A stretch of DNA of 64,000 bases, taken from positions 620,001 to 684,000 of the forward strand of contig JAGKQI010000021.1 in assembly GCA_018806915.1 (NCBI GenBank). Reading direction: 5' to 3'. Position numbers and translations under genes: made by a program. Shown here one piece after another: positions 1-10,681 of the stretch (positions are counted from its first letter, which is position 1; each line of letters begins with the position of its first letter). The DNA is from Phytophthora colocasiae. Taxonomy: Eukaryota; Oomycota; Peronosporomycetes; Peronosporales; Peronosporaceae. The notes beneath the pieces are model-generated. The model was not told the origin of the DNA, did no database searches, and saw nothing but the letters and a program-made list of their open reading frames with translations.

Positions 1-606
1 CCTGACATAGCAAATGCAATAAGGGAATTGAGTAAATACCTGTCTTGCTACAATAAGACTCATTGGAGAGTACTAAAATACTTGAAAGGAACGTCGAAGT
101 ATGGCATAGAGTACAATGGAAATAGTACTATTAAGTTAGAGCTGTACACAGACGCGAGCTTCGCGAATGCATATGAAGAAAGAAAATCAATAACAGGCTA
201 TGTTTCACTACTTGCTGGTGCATGCATAACATGGAAAAGTATTAAGCAAGACTGTATTACTTTAAACACCGCTGAATCAGAACTAGTAGCTGCTAGTGAA
301 GGTGTAAGAGAAGCAATGTGGCTTAGACTACTGTTGAAAGAATTAGGCTATGACCAAAACACAGCAACGCAGTGCTGGTGTGATAACACTGCTGCCATTA
401 GTATCATTAAAGATCCGTGCAGTCACTCATCAACAAAGCACATAGAAATTAGGCATCTATATGCTCGTGAAAAACATGAAGATAAGAATATCAATGTGAA
501 GTACTGTAGTACTCACGATATGATAGCAGACGCACTAACAAAGCCGCTAAGTCAAGGTCAGTTTGAAAAGCTCCGATTAATGATGGGAGTTAAGGAACTC
601 AAATAG
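1..606 (+). CDS. Ty1/copia polyprotein, RNase H C-terminus (5' end outside window)
   Basis: This is the C-terminal end of a copia-type retrotransposon polyprotein, the RNase H that removes RNA from the RNA:DNA hybrid during reverse transcription. The frame is open from base 1 and ends at TAG 604-606. The first residues (PDIANAIRELSKY) are the usual connection between reverse transcriptase and RNase H. Then follow TDASFANA, the ITGYVSLLAGACITWKS block, the TAESELVAASEGVREA helix, CDNTAAI, and the terminal HIEIRHLYARE and DALTKPL motifs, so the RNase H looks intact. The nearest downstream purine tract followed by TGTT is at about 1139-1149. Family assignment is secure. Completeness cannot be judged because the rest lies upstream. 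Confidence 0.9.
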   Translation, partial: PDIANAIRELSKYLSCYNKTHWRVLKYLKGTSKYGIEYNGNSTIKLELYTDASFANAYEERKSITGYVSLLAGACITWKSIKQDCITLNTAESELVAASEGVREAMWLRLLLKELGYDQNTATQCWCDNTAAISIIKDPCSHSSTKHIEIRHLYAREKHEDKNINVKYCSTHDMIADALTKPLSQGQFEKLRLMMGVKELK

Positions 607-1148
607 CAAGAGGCAGCCTCAAATAAGGAAGCTAAGAATCCTCATTCAACCTAGCAGAAATGGTGCTTTTGGGACTAAAATCTAGTCGAGGATCGGTTAC
701 CTAACCCTAAATAAAAGACTCTTTTCGGTTCGGGTCAAGAATCCCTGACTTCAAGCAATAAAAGCCCAATTTTATTATTACTCCGACCCTCTAATCTGTC
801 ATGAGGAAAAGTACATTGGTCAAAGACTAGATGGCCGCGAGTTGCAGGATAACCTGACTTTCCGCCGACATTGTCCCTATTGGACGCTTGGCAGTCTGTA
901 AGCGCAAAAAGCCGGGAGCGCAATGGCCCACTGTGGCCTAGGCCAGAAGTGCCGTCGTCTGGAAGATGTCGGACGGCTTACGACCGTCCGGAGAGCTTTC
1001 GTCGGGACCAGCACTTGCTTCCCACACAAGCAGAAAAGAGAGTGAGAAGCAAAAGCAAAAGGCGGAGAACATATGGGAAAGGATACGTTGAACTTGAAGT
1101 AAAGTTGAAGTCGAGAAAGATCGGACATTTCTGCGTCTTTAGTGGGAG

Positions 1149-1376
1149 TGTTATGCCACATACAAAAGTTAAGTAGTTGAAAAGGCAGGTGAAATCTGTA
1201 TAAGATAAAGTATGCATGTGCACTCAAGCCACTGAGAGCCAACCAATAGGAAATACGGCATTCATGTCCGATCCAAAGATAAGCCGAGGGATGTTTTCAG
1301 CGAGATGGCATGTGACCATCTCACTTCTGAAACTGACGGCAACTAAACACATACACAAGGCTTAACAATCATTGTA
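1149..1376 (+). repeat. Possible 3' LTR of the copia element (end unresolved)
   Basis: A purine-rich tract (TTAGTGGGAG, 1139-1148) is followed directly by TGTTATG. This is the usual arrangement at the 3' end of copia elements, where GGGAG is followed by TGTT. The start is therefore plausible. The 3' end cannot be fixed because no second copy is in the window, so the end given is only the start of the next repeat. The stretch 607-1138 is untranslated 3' sequence of the element with no recognisable gene. Confidence 0.4.
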
Positions 1377-1652
1377 TGTGACGGGGGTCACACGGCACTT
1401 CACACAGAGGAAGGCTTGGAGTAAACAAACTCCTAGTGAACGGCAGTTCACTCCGTAGACTAACTAAATATATTATAGATACTTGTTAGCTTGGCCTGCA
1501 ATACAAACTAAAAGGTTTCTATAGTGAACCTATATAGAAGGTGATTGGTGGCTGCGGAGCCACCCACCACATGTCACCAGGATGTGTGACACACCAAATG
1601 TATCCACTTCGGAAGAGTGACAAAGGACACTCTTCAATGTAACCCCGTTACA
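1377..1652 (-). repeat. Probable solo gypsy LTR
   Basis: This 276-bp block reads, on the minus strand, from TGTAACGGGGTTACA to a terminal CA. Its start is the same as that of the LTRs of the gypsy element at 10271-18089, and it shares other short stretches with them (the CACACAGAGGAAG region). It has TG...CA ends and is flanked by TGTA on both sides (1373-1376, 1653-1656), a short target-site duplication. No internal retrotransposon sequence is attached, which fits a solo LTR left by recombination. The exact limits are uncertain by a few bases. Confidence 0.5.
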
Positions 1653-1890
1653 TGTAATCCTGGCAGGGCTCCACTGGTGTACGCACCACAAAGCTACGCA
1701 CTTGGCAGCTTGGCAGGCGTTCGAGTCCCTCCGGGGACTTACTTTCCAGATGATAAGAAATGATTAGCATTCGAAAATTCAACACAATCACAATCAAACC
1801 TTCAGAATTCAACAGTCAAGCCAAGTAGTAGCAACCAGGAATAACCAGTTAATCAACTTCAATTTCCTTTTCTACATGTAATCCTGGCAG
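1649..1890. repeat. Pair of 18-bp direct repeats
   Basis: TACATGTAATCCTGGCAG occurs at 1649-1666 and again at 1873-1890. The first copy abuts the probable solo LTR. The block between them has no gene and may be a second short LTR-like or tandemly duplicated fragment. From 1891 to 2157 I see nothing recognisable. Confidence 0.4.
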
Positions 1891-2157
1891 TATCTCGTGC
1901 GCATTGGCGACTAACAGGATCGTAGTACGTGTAACAGGTCATTAATATTTGAGACTACCGGTAGAGCAACGTACATATATGTATGTGTATGTAGTGCCTA
2001 CGCAACAGCTATTAATTATTTCTCAAAGTTCTAGAGGTTGGCTAAACCGTAGTTCTGTGACGTGCCCATTCACCTGCCTGCTTGCTCTGTTGCGCGACAG
2101 AGATATTTATCTGACTTTACTAGCGGTTATCACGTTCTACTGCTCCACAGTACCCTA

Positions 2158-3244
2158 TTAACCCTTTCGCTACCAGGCATTTTTTTAGAGGTCCGGAGTG
2201 GTCCCATATCTCATCCAATCAATTCGTAGTATTTGTAAAATTCCGTCAACGATCAGCCGAGATAATTACAAATATTTGCCGATGGCGTCGGTCATGGTAC
2301 TACCGCATATTCAAATTTCAAACTACGCGACGGAAGCAAAGCAGTGAAGCGCCAGTATTAACTTGTGGCCACTGTGGCGACGCTCCTTGCGAGTGGCTGC
2401 GGTATGACAAAGAGAACGTTGGCAGCAGGCTATGGATGATGAACTGTAGCCACCGCCGTCGGACACCGCTGCACATAAAGCAGACTTCGTATTAGCTATA
2501 CTTCTACAAGAAGTTCGGCCGATTGAGCACGGCTTTGAAGATCACTGTTCCGCTGTGTGTACAGAAGGAGATAGCACTGCTTGAGGCCATCGTCAGGTAC
2601 ATGGAGTTTGCTATTGGTATGCGGTTACGGGAGCTGTAGCTGATATAGATATGTTATTGCTTTGTTTCCTTCAGACGCGTGTGTACTACCGCATCTTCTG
2701 CTGCTGCTGCACATATGCCGTCCGAACTCCGAGAGACGTTGACGTTAGCGCATCGCGGTAATGAAATGCCGTGAAGCATGCGACGTGAAATCCTCTGTGG
2801 CATCCAGTACAACCGAAGAGAGCCGTTTTAGAGAACCCCATCAACGTACACAAATAACACGTCAGTTTGCCGGACGAGTGTTGTTTAGAGTTCGGTGTAA
2901 TAGCGTGGACACTGCCGGTAGCCCAAAGCAGCTTTTGTATTGGGGCTTTTGGCGTTGGTTGGTTGTAGCGTTCCTGGCTGGTCGGGCTCGCTGTACATTT
3001 GTAAGTTGTTCGAAGTCGCGTAGCTTTACGCGTGCTGCGGCTGGTCCAACGATCTTTTAGTAGAGCGAGAAAGCGTTGATCAGCGAAAGATCAAGCGTCC
3101 AAGTAAGAATGCTCATTAAGAGGCGTTTCTTCTTGCGTCGAATGAGGTTTGTACTCCTGAGTTTATCAACCCTGTCCACTCCATTCATGAAAAAGGTGTA
3201 GGCAGCCACCATTGCAGGTACCTGTAACGTTTTTCGATGTAGGA
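2158..3244 (-). mobile_element. Remnant of a piggyBac-like transposon, left part
   Basis: TTAA at 2158-2161 is followed by CCCTTTCGCTACC. A TTAA target followed by an inverted repeat starting CCC is the hallmark of piggyBac ends. The minus strand further right encodes a piggyBac-type transposase C-terminus. The element runs into the gypsy insertion at 3245. Its continuation appears between the two gypsy elements (10152-10270) and just right of the second (18095 to about 18148), where it is cut off against AAAP-flanking DNA. No matching right terminus was found. Between about 2175 and 2750 I see no coding remnant. Confidence 0.65.
2755..3244 (-). pseudogene. piggyBac-like transposase, C-terminal remnant
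   Basis: This is a cut-and-paste transposase of the piggyBac family (DDE_Tnp_1_7), nuclear if it were made. The minus strand encodes VAAYTFFMNGVDRVDKLRST followed by an IRRKKKR and LTWTLDLSLINAFSLY block (about 3060-3210). This is the conserved region holding the third catalytic Asp (the GVD motif). Further on, about 2755-2880, a different frame gives CYLCTL and then FGCTGCHRGFHVACF, the Cys/His-rich C-terminal finger. A stop just after SLY and at least one frame change separate the two parts, and the N-terminal half is missing or displaced by gypsy insertions. It is clearly dead. The family call rests on motif order and spacing. Confidence 0.7.
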
Positions 3245-3407
3245 TGTAACGGGGCGGTGCTTCTTGTAAAATATAACTCTGGGTTGGTTTAGAAGGTGGT
3301 GGCGGCCTTGGAGCCGCCACAGCCACCAACCTATAGCTAGCAGAGATTGGCCGCGGTTCAACCAATCGAACCGCGGCGTGTGACGGGTATAGTGAAAGCC
3401 CGTCACA
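3245..3407 (-). repeat. 3' LTR of gypsy element 1
   Basis: 163 bp with TG...CA ends, indistinguishable by eye from 9989-10151. The polypurine tract GATAGGGGGTGG (minus strand, 3408-3419) abuts it, as expected for the priming site of plus-strand DNA. Confidence 0.93.
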
Positions 3408-3487
3408 CCACCCCCTATCTAAAATAAAAGCTACATATAGAAATCTAAGGAAGCCCGACATTCGAGAATCGTCGGGGAGAAAGCAGA

Positions 3488-4456
3488 ATGACGGACAGCA
3501 CGCGCGATGCAGTGATCGCTGCACGGCAAGCAGAGGGGATCGACACGTACGAGAGGGTCTTGGGGAGGTGGACGCTGCACGACTGCAGTGGCTTTGAGGA
3601 CGGCCTGAACGATGGTGAGATGGTGGAGCTGTTCCGACGCTGGCGGGCCACCCGGAACAAACCAGACGCGGCCAGTGGCCGCGTCACCGAGCGTTCACTT
3701 GACTGTGCGTGGACGGCTTTCGTTGAACGCTGGAATACTGAGGGTGCGGATGCCTTTCAGCGCAAGCTAGCGCGACGCGAGGAGCAGCACTCGCGTCTGT
3801 CCGTTCGAGCTTTAGCTGACCAGATCTGCAACCTGTCGTGGATGGCAGACCGTGACTGTTGTTACGTCCACTTCAAGCAGCGTTGTACGAGTTGTAGTGG
3901 AAACAGCGTGCAGCAGCCAGATGTAACGCGCTGGGAAGACATCGTTAAGGCAGTTCCTCTCTCTGGCACCGAGCGCAGCGTGATCGGACTGTACGACCGC
4001 GCATTTTCGGAGGCTAGGCGCAGTGGCCCATCGCGCCACGATGAAGTCCCGTCTCATACGCTGCAACAGCATCTGGAACATCGACCAGAAGTACAGCGCG
4101 CGGTTCCCAGCTATCCTTAAGTGGACCGAGCCATCGCACCAGGTACTGGCGGTGCAGCGGTGGGTCACCATCGCGACGCCGAGCGTCGCGACTTCGATGC
4201 AGTGGACGCGCGCGATCGTCATCATGAGCCAATATACCCTCGACAATATGTCGAATATTACCACCCCCGTCAACAAGTGGAGCGGGACCATCGCGTTGGA
4301 ATGGAGGAACGGGACCGCTGGGAGGACGCTGCGATGGCGCGGCGTCTCGATCGAATGGAGCGCCGGCTGCGGGACTTGGAACGGGAGAACGGCGAGCTCC
4401 GTCATCAGCTGCCTCAGCAGTGGGCGCCGCGCCGCGCGGCGCCGGACTATCGCTAG
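3488..4456 (+). CDS. Antisense accessory frame of gypsy element 1 (unknown function)
   Basis: This long plus-strand frame lies opposite the retrotransposon's own genes, starting at ATG 3488 just inside the 3' LTR. It is open for 210 codons, has one TAA at 4118-4120, and continues in the same frame for 111 more codons to 4456. The first part looks like an ordinary globular protein (mixed charge, Trp, Cys). The second part ends in a heptad-like coiled coil (LDRMERRLRDLERENGELRH). Its last 440 bases overlap, antisense, the end of pol including the chromodomain. The stretch 3408-4013 has no pol frame, so this reading is the best explanation for it. I do not recognise the protein. A similar arrangement occurs in gypsy element 2. 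The TAA is either a lesion or marks the true end of a shorter protein. Confidence 0.5.
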
Positions 4457-7400
4457 GAAGCGAAGCGGGTTCATAGCGGCGGAGTCGGCCAACGTAGAAG
4501 GTAGGGTGTAGCCGCAGGGTACTAGGCAACTGTAGTCTGTAGGCGTCCCCTAATACCTTGAGCACCTTGAATGGTCCGATATACCTCGGGGCGAGCTTGT
4601 TTGCACCAAGATTTGTCACTAGTGTCGGCGCTATCCCATTGGTGGATAATAGAACGCGATCCCCAACGTGGAATGTCTCCATGTTCTTTCTCCCTCTGCG
4701 GTCGGCATTCTCCTTCTGGCGATCGACGGCCGCAGCAATCGCATCGCGGACGTAGCGGACAATTGACTCGCGCTGTTGCACGAACTCGTGGACAGCCGCA
4801 GCGTCGCTTCGCTGCGGCGCCGCGTTGGGAGCAAAGTTTGCTGGCGGGGGCTCAGTAGGCGCGACCGGATCGGGGGCGGCGTGAAGCTCGGCTGCGCGAC
4901 GTGGACGCGGGTTGATTAGCGTCCGACTGGTCCAAGCGGCAACGTCCTGTGGAGAAGCAGTCGCCGCTCGCGCGGCGGCCCGCGTAAGAGGGCGCTGGCT
5001 TGGGATCCGCGTGGAAGACCTCGTGCTCACCGCATTCACATTCGGGTCAGCGGCCGTCTCGTGCGTCGCGACGGAGGCACCACCAGTGGGGGTGGCGGTT
5101 GCAGCGTCGTGATTCTCTGACAGTTGAACTGGAAGGGGGCGCTCCAGCCCAAGGAGCGCCGGAACGCGCGGGTGACGGCCGAAATTTACGAAGAACGGCG
5201 TCAAGCCAGTTGACGCGTGCACGGCATTATTGATGGCGAACTCCACCATCGGCAGGAAAGAGCTCCATGACTTAAACGACGTGGCAAAGCTGCGTAGTAC
5301 ATCTTCGACGACTCGGTTAGCGCGCTCGGTTTGGCCGTCCGTCTCTGGATGCGACGCGGTTAACATACTCAGCCGCGTCCCCAACAGCTTGAAGAGTTCC
5401 CTCCAGAAGGCGGACGTGAATCGAGGGTCCCTGTCCGACACAATCGAGGACGGAAGACCGTGGTGGCGATACACCACGTCGACGAAGAGCGCAGCAGACT
5501 GTTGCGCAGTGATCGAGGCTGCTACCGGAGTGAGATGAACCATCTTACTGAAGCGGTCGACGAAGACTAGAATACCCGTACGACCTCGAGTATCCCGAGG
5601 TAGGCCGAAGACGAAATCCATGCTCACAGACGACCACGCATCAGTGGCGACTGGGAGCGGTCGGAGCGGGGCCTGCTTTGATGGAGCCGGTTTCACGCGC
5701 TGGCACGCTTCACACGAGCGCACCCACTTCCTCACCCACTTGTACATGTGTGGCCAATAAAAGTCGCGAGAGAGAGATGCAAAGGTCTTCTCGCGACCGA
5801 GGTGGCCGCCACTTGGGGTGTCATGGAACTCGTGGATCAACCGAGCTCGGAGGTCGTCGTCAAGCGGGACGACGACGCGGGGGCAATCTTCTTGGTCGAC
5901 GCGGTAAGTCAGCAGCGCGCCTTCAAGTGAGTAGCGGCCGACACGAGCGCGTGCTCGTGAGGACAGCTTACGCTCAGCTGGGCCACTGGGGTTGCGCAGG
6001 AAGTCGATCAGCTCGGAACAGGACGCGTCATCTTTATACGCGTCGACGATCAGGTCACGTAGCGGTGTGGTCGCTGAGACTTCGGCGGCAGCGACGCTTT
6101 CGGCGATACAGACGGCACAGTCGTCATTATCCTCGTCGCCAACTGCGTGGCGGCCGCGCTGCACGTAATCTGGCCGGCGTGAAAGCGCGTCGGCGAGGAT
6201 GTTGGACTTGCCCGGTTTTTAATGCACGACGAAATTGTACTCGGAGAAGAGCGATAACCAGCGTGCCATGCGCTGGGACAAGTGGGGGCTCTTCGTCGCT
6301 GTCCTCAGCGACGCGTGATCTGTGTAGATCGCGAAGGACTTCTCGCCTAGGAGGTACACACGGAACTTGATGAGTGCGTAGCGCATGGCAAGCAGCTCTT
6401 TATCATGGACCGGATAATTCCGTTCCGCCTGCTTCAGTTGGCGCGACTGGTAACTCACCACTCGCTCGCGGCCCTCGTCGTCAAACTGCATCAAGGCACA
6501 GCCGATCGCGAAGTCACTCGCGTCGCATACAACGTGGAACGGCTTGGAGTGATCTGGAAGCATCAAGACGGGCGCGGTCGACAAACTCGTCTTCACCGCG
6601 TCGAAGGCTGTTTGGTGCTCGGGGCGCCATGACCACATGGTGTCTGCCTTCAGGAGTTGAGACAGCGGTTGGATGGTCAGCGCGAAGTTCTTCGAGTAAT
6701 GGTGAAGATACGTCGCGAGCCCCAGCCACTGCCGGAGCTGCTTCTGATCCTGAGGCGCGGGCCAAGCGCAGATGGCTTCAATTTTCTCGGGGTCAGCACG
6801 GACACCTTCCTTGCTGACGTAGCTCCCGAGCACTGGGATCTCGGGAGCGCAGAAGATACACTTCTTCAAGTTGGCGTACAGCTTGTTCTCTCGCATCACT
6901 TCGAACACCTGCCGCAGGTGTTGCAGATGCACCTCGACGTCCGTCAAGCCTCGTTCAGCACGGCTGTGGATGAAAATGTTATCGAAGTAGCTGGGCGCGA
7001 AGTCTCGGTACGGGCGGAGCAAGTTCGACACCATGCGGTTGAAGGTAGCAGGAGCATTCTTTAGCCCCTGTGGCATCACAAGCCATTCCCAAAGCATTCC
7101 ACTGGGCGTGCTGACTGCAGTCAGCGGTACGTCATCCTCCCGCATCAAGATCGGATAGAAGCCGTCCATCAGATCAATCGCGCTGTATGTGGTGCTGCCC
7201 GACATGGTGTCGAGCACCATGTCCTTCCTCGGGATCGGCGTCTGCGCCGGGATGGTGGCATCGTTGAGCTTATTGAAGGCGTGGACGATCCGCCATCCAC
7301 CGGTTGCTTTCTTCACGCAAAATGTCGGACTGGAGTGCGGGGACAAACTCTCACGGACGTGGCCGGCTTGTCGGCGACCCTCGAAGAAGGCGTCGATTGC

Positions 7401-8879
7401 TTCGACTTGATCACGGGGAAGCGGCCACTGTCTCGTCACGCAATACTTCGCACCAGGCACGAGGTCGATCTCGTGTCGGACTCCGCGGTCCGGTGGAAGG
7501 GCGGCTGGCACCTTATCAGGGAAGATGTCGATGAACTCGCGAACCAGTGGGGCGACTGGGTTGCCGGCGGCTTCGAGTGCCGGCAACGACTGAGCCAAGT
7601 AGCGAGCCTCGCGGGCGGACTTAGGCTCAGCGCCTTTCGGGCGTTCCCGGGTATTGGACGCTGGGTCACCAGCGTCTACATCGACAGCCGCGATCGTCGC
7701 GGTGTTGTCCGCGACGATCATGCAAACCTGCTCGATCTCACCATGCTTCAGATCGCGGAGAAAGTGTTTCCTAGACAGACCAGGCAACTTGGTGATCTCA
7801 GATGCATCCCACGGCGGGCGTGCAACTTCGACATTGTGCATTCGCGGGATCGATGCCGCGTCATCCCCCACCAAAACGGAGATAACCTCGGAGTCAGACG
7901 CGTCTGACTCATTCGGAGGAGCGCGGGGTCGCCGGGGCTGGCGGCGACCACGGCGACGGACTGGCCGGATGAACTCTTCCGTAGCAGGCAGTGGGAGACC
8001 ACGCTCGACCAAGTCTGCTGTACTCAGACGCCGGGACACGACATCGGCGTCGATTCTATCAGGGAGCCTCTGCTCAACCACATGCGGGAGCCCCTGCTCG
8101 ACCGCGCGTGGGAGACCACGCTCAACCACACCTTCGTGTTCATCGTCAACGGAGAGCCGCTGCTCATCCGGGCGTGGGAACCCCTGTTCGACCACGGTGT
8201 TGTCTGTTGCCGAGAGCCGCTGCTCATCGGGACGTGGGAACTCATGCTCGACCACGTCAGACATGTCTTGAGTCACCTGCTCAAGACCGGCACGCGTCAC
8301 AGGCTCGCGAGCACCCGAAGGGCCATCGCACACTTCGGATACAGCGGGAGTCATGGAGTTGGGGTCCATGACTGCAACGTGCGGCCATCGGTTGGGCGTC
8401 CCGCGCAGAGATGTCAATACCGCATTCACATCAATGTCGCGCGGGCGGACAGTTCGAGCCAACCAGTCAATATGAGGCTGGTGACGAGCAAGCCACGGGA
8501 TACCGAAGACACAGTCGAAGGATCCGCTCAACTCGATCACCAGAAAGTCATCGGACCCATGGAAACCGTCAAACTCGTAAGAGAAGGTGGCAGAACGCCG
8601 CGGGACACGCCGCGGCTTCCCGTCAGCATACTTTACAACCATGTGGCCGGGGCCGTCCCTAACTCGCGTGTCCGCCGGTAACACCGACAAACTCTCGGCG
8701 CGAACGAAGTTGTTCGTCGCGCCTGAATCCAGCAGGGCACGAAGCGGACGCTTCGCGTTATTGACGTGTATACTGAGGATGATCAGTCTCGGGTCACTGC
8801 CGGAGGTGGTGGCAAAGAATTGCGCATGAAGCACAGGGGGGCTAGGAGGAGGATCTGCCACCAGCGATCCGTCTTCCAC
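4014..8879 (-). pseudogene. Gypsy element 1 pol: protease-RT-RNase H-integrase-chromodomain, two lesions
   Basis: This is the retrotransposon polyprotein. The upstream part (8879-6222, 886 codons) has the aspartic protease DSGATN (Asp about residue 51), reverse transcriptase, and RNase H (VVCDASDFAIG, DKELLAMRYAL, YTDHASL). After TAA 6219-6221 the same frame continues through KPGKSNILADALSRRPDY into integrase. Integrase has a zinc-binding HHCC (HDTPSGGH, CEAC) and a D,D35E core (SMDF, VSDRDP, GQTE), and the frame ends in a chromodomain (YLVRWLG, DSWEPR). The TAA replaces the Tyr expected in VVHYKPGK. The RT box reads YFDN instead of YFDD, with the second Asp (codon 6978-6980) changed to Asn, which should abolish polymerase activity. 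The frame differs from gag. The true start is unclear: the first open codon is GTG, with a nearby ATG in another frame. Confidence 0.9.
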
Positions 8880-8905
8880 ATCGCATCCAGTAGGGCGCCC
8901 CGCAC

Positions 8906-9955
8906 CTACTGGTCGTCGCCGTTTTTTGGGTCGGCGGCCATATCATTCGCATCGTCGGCAACAAGGTGTGCGAGTACCGGAGCAGGGGCGCGGCACACAG
9001 CCGCGCGGTGTCCGAGTTTCCGACAGCGAAAGCATCGAAGAGGGCGTGAGCCGCGACCAGTATTCGGAGCTGGACGGGCAGATGTCGTCGGAGAGCTGTC
9101 ATGCCGACGACCGCGATAATCTTGGATGGCGTCAATCTCCATCGGCTCGGGCTCCGTAGTTGGAGGTCTGGTGAGAGAGAATGCCTCGGAGGCGGACACG
9201 CTGTAGTCTTCTCGCAGCGCTGTCTCGAACGCTTCCTCCAGCGAGTCGGGCGTCTTCCGAGTCAGATAGAAGCGCTGGTAACCAGCGTTCATGCCAGAGA
9301 TAAAGACATGGACTTGAGTCGCCATGTCCACCGGATTTGTCGTGATGCACGACACCAAGTGACGAGCCCGTTGGATGTACTCGAGCATGGACATCCGTCC
9401 CTGCTTGAGCGAGAGGAACGCCGAGCGTTGAACACGCTCGTCTTGAGGGGGCTCAAAGGCCAGGCGGAGATCGCTCTTCAGCGATTCCATCGTCGAAAAG
9501 CAGGAGGCGTCGGCAACAAGCTTGCCGAGCGCCCACTCCTTGGGCTTCCCCGTTAACTTGGACAAAAGGAACCGGGTACGAGCGAACTCGGTAGACAGCT
9601 GCCGAGCTTCGATCGCGATGTCGATCTCACAGAACCAGCGGTTCAGCTGGAGGCGAGCGGCGCCATCGCCGCTGTAGCAGGAGACATCGAGTTTCACGAT
9701 GTCAGTCTTGTTCTTGGTCGGCGTGGGAGTCGTCGCACGCCGACGCAGGTCAGCGAGCTCACGCGCCATGAACTCGTGAGCAGCCAGTTGTTGATCTTCT
9801 TCCGTTCCGGCAGTCAGCAAGGTCTTGATGACTCCTTCTCCGGACACCGCGGCAAGGCGGTGTAGCGCCTCCCACTCGAAGGCGGACAAGTGGGGGAAGC
9901 TGGCATGCTCGAGGGCAGCACCAGCCCCTTCGGTGAAATAGGAAGCGTCATTCAT
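8906..9955 (-). CDS. Gypsy element 1 Gag
   Basis: Structural protein that forms the cytoplasmic virus-like particle and packages the retrotransposon RNA. It has 349 residues from ATG 9955, which lies 33 bases after the 5' LTR. The middle contains the retrotransposon gag fold, with LNRWFCEIDIA, LTGKPKEWALG and LSLKQGRMSMLEYIQRAR. Near the C-terminus, residues 308-321, is one CCHC zinc knuckle (CFRCRKLGHRAAVC, spacing CX2CX4HX4C) that binds RNA. Pol begins 26 bases further on in another frame, so Pol would need frameshifting or re-initiation. The frame is intact. In contrast to pol, no lesion is visible. Confidence 0.92.
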   Translation of the reverse strand: MNDASYFTEGAGAALEHASFPHLSAFEWEALHRLAAVSGEGVIKTLLTAGTEEDQQLAAHEFMARELADLRRRATTPTPTKNKTDIVKLDVSCYSGDGAARLQLNRWFCEIDIAIEARQLSTEFARTRFLLSKLTGKPKEWALGKLVADASCFSTMESLKSDLRLAFEPPQDERVQRSAFLSLKQGRMSMLEYIQRARHLVSCITTNPVDMATQVHVFISGMNAGYQRFYLTRKTPDSLEEAFETALREDYSVSASEAFSLTRPPTTEPEPMEIDAIQDYRGRRHDSSPTTSARPAPNTGRGSRPLRCFRCRKLGHRAAVCRAPAPVLAHLVADDANDMAADPKNGDDQ

Positions 9956-9973
9956 GGTCGTGTGGACGGACTA

Positions 9974-9988
9974 CGAAGTGCTACCAGA
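9974..9988 (-). promoter_or_regulatory. Primer-binding site of gypsy element 1
   Basis: Two bases after the 5' LTR the minus strand reads TGGTAGCACTTCG. It starts with TGG, which pairs with the CCA end of a tRNA. The equivalent site in gypsy element 2 is TGGTAACACTTGT. The priming tRNA is not identified here. Confidence 0.6.
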
Positions 9989-10151
9989 TGTAACGGGGCG
10001 GTGCTTCTTGTAAAATATAACTCTGGGTTGGTTTAGAAGGTGGTGGCGGCCTTGGAGCCGCCACAGCCACCAACCTATAGCTAGCAGAGATTGGCCGCGG
10101 TTCAACCAATCGAACCGCGGCGTGTGACGGGTATAGTGAAAGCCCGTCACA
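9989..10151 (-). repeat. 5' LTR of gypsy element 1
   Basis: 163 bp with TG...CA ends, apparently identical to 3245-3407. Carries the promoter for the minus-strand genes. Followed on the right by the second copy of the TAGGA target duplication (10152-10156). Confidence 0.93.
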
Positions 10152-10270
10152 TAGGACTTATCGCCCGTCCGGCGTTGAAGCCGGGCAACATTGCGGCACA
10201 GATGAATTGCTTTTCGTGAGTCACCAGCAAGCACACGTTGCGACAACGTTCCTGCTAAGTGATTAGTATG
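10152..10270 (-). pseudogene. piggyBac remnant fragment between two gypsy elements
   Basis: This 119-bp island holds one target duplication of gypsy 1 (TAGGA, left edge) and one of gypsy 2 (GTATG, right edge). It is therefore host sequence that was originally continuous with 3244 and 18095. On the minus strand it has an open stretch (RNVARLQRRTGDKSY) whose position just before the VPAMVAAYTFF block fits the piggyBac transposase, with a frame change between. The identity as transposase is inferred from position. Confidence 0.5.
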
Positions 10271-10681
10271 TGCAGCGGGGCTGCGTAGGTGTGCACGGCA
10301 CAGAGGAAGCTTGGTTGACTCGTAGAGTCCTGCTTGCAAGGCACTAGCCTTCGGTTCTATACAAGAACCAAGTAGTCCACTAAATACGGGACTCTCACAA
10401 TCAGTGTCCCTATAATAAAGGAACTAACACTAATTATGTAAAACGCAAACTGATTTTTATTGATTTTATTGCCCTAATCCTAAATGAAACGGATTTAGTA
10501 TCTAACATACTAAATCCTAGTCTAAATGCAATGTGTGGCTCTGAGCTAACTGCCAACAAGTGGCTACATATGTGACGTGTGGGAAACACGATGTGTCATA
10601 CACAGATCTGTGACGTGTGATAGTCGGTGTGTACCACACCAACTGTAGCCAAGGCGCGCAGCGCCGTGTAACCCCGTTACA
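10271..10681 (-). repeat. 3' LTR of gypsy element 2
   Basis: 411 bp with TG...CA ends. The minus strand just before it is the polypurine tract GGTGGGGGAGGG (10682-10693). Compared with the 5' LTR it lacks the inverted duplication and has an extra GCGCGCA-like stretch near 10654-10662. Confidence 0.92.

Larger units (their letters stand above)
3245..10151 (-). mobile_element. Ty3/gypsy chromovirus-type LTR retrotransposon 1 (complete, defective)
   Basis: This is a 6907-bp element bounded by two 163-bp LTRs that look identical by eye and a 5-bp target duplication TAGGA (3240-3244 and 10152-10156). Reading on the minus strand, the order is LTR, primer-binding site, gag, protease, reverse transcriptase, RNase H, integrase, chromodomain, polypurine tract, LTR. 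Identical LTRs suggest recent insertion, yet pol has an in-frame stop and a mutated RT active site. An additional plus-strand frame lies between integrase and the 3' LTR. The element interrupts the piggyBac remnant. Confidence 0.93.

Noticed and set aside
5678..6370. Long plus-strand frames opposite gypsy 1 pol (also 7654-8271, 8082-8681)
   Set aside because: Shadows of the pol frame with Arg-rich composition and no independent support, unlike the frame at 3488-4456 which covers sequence without pol.
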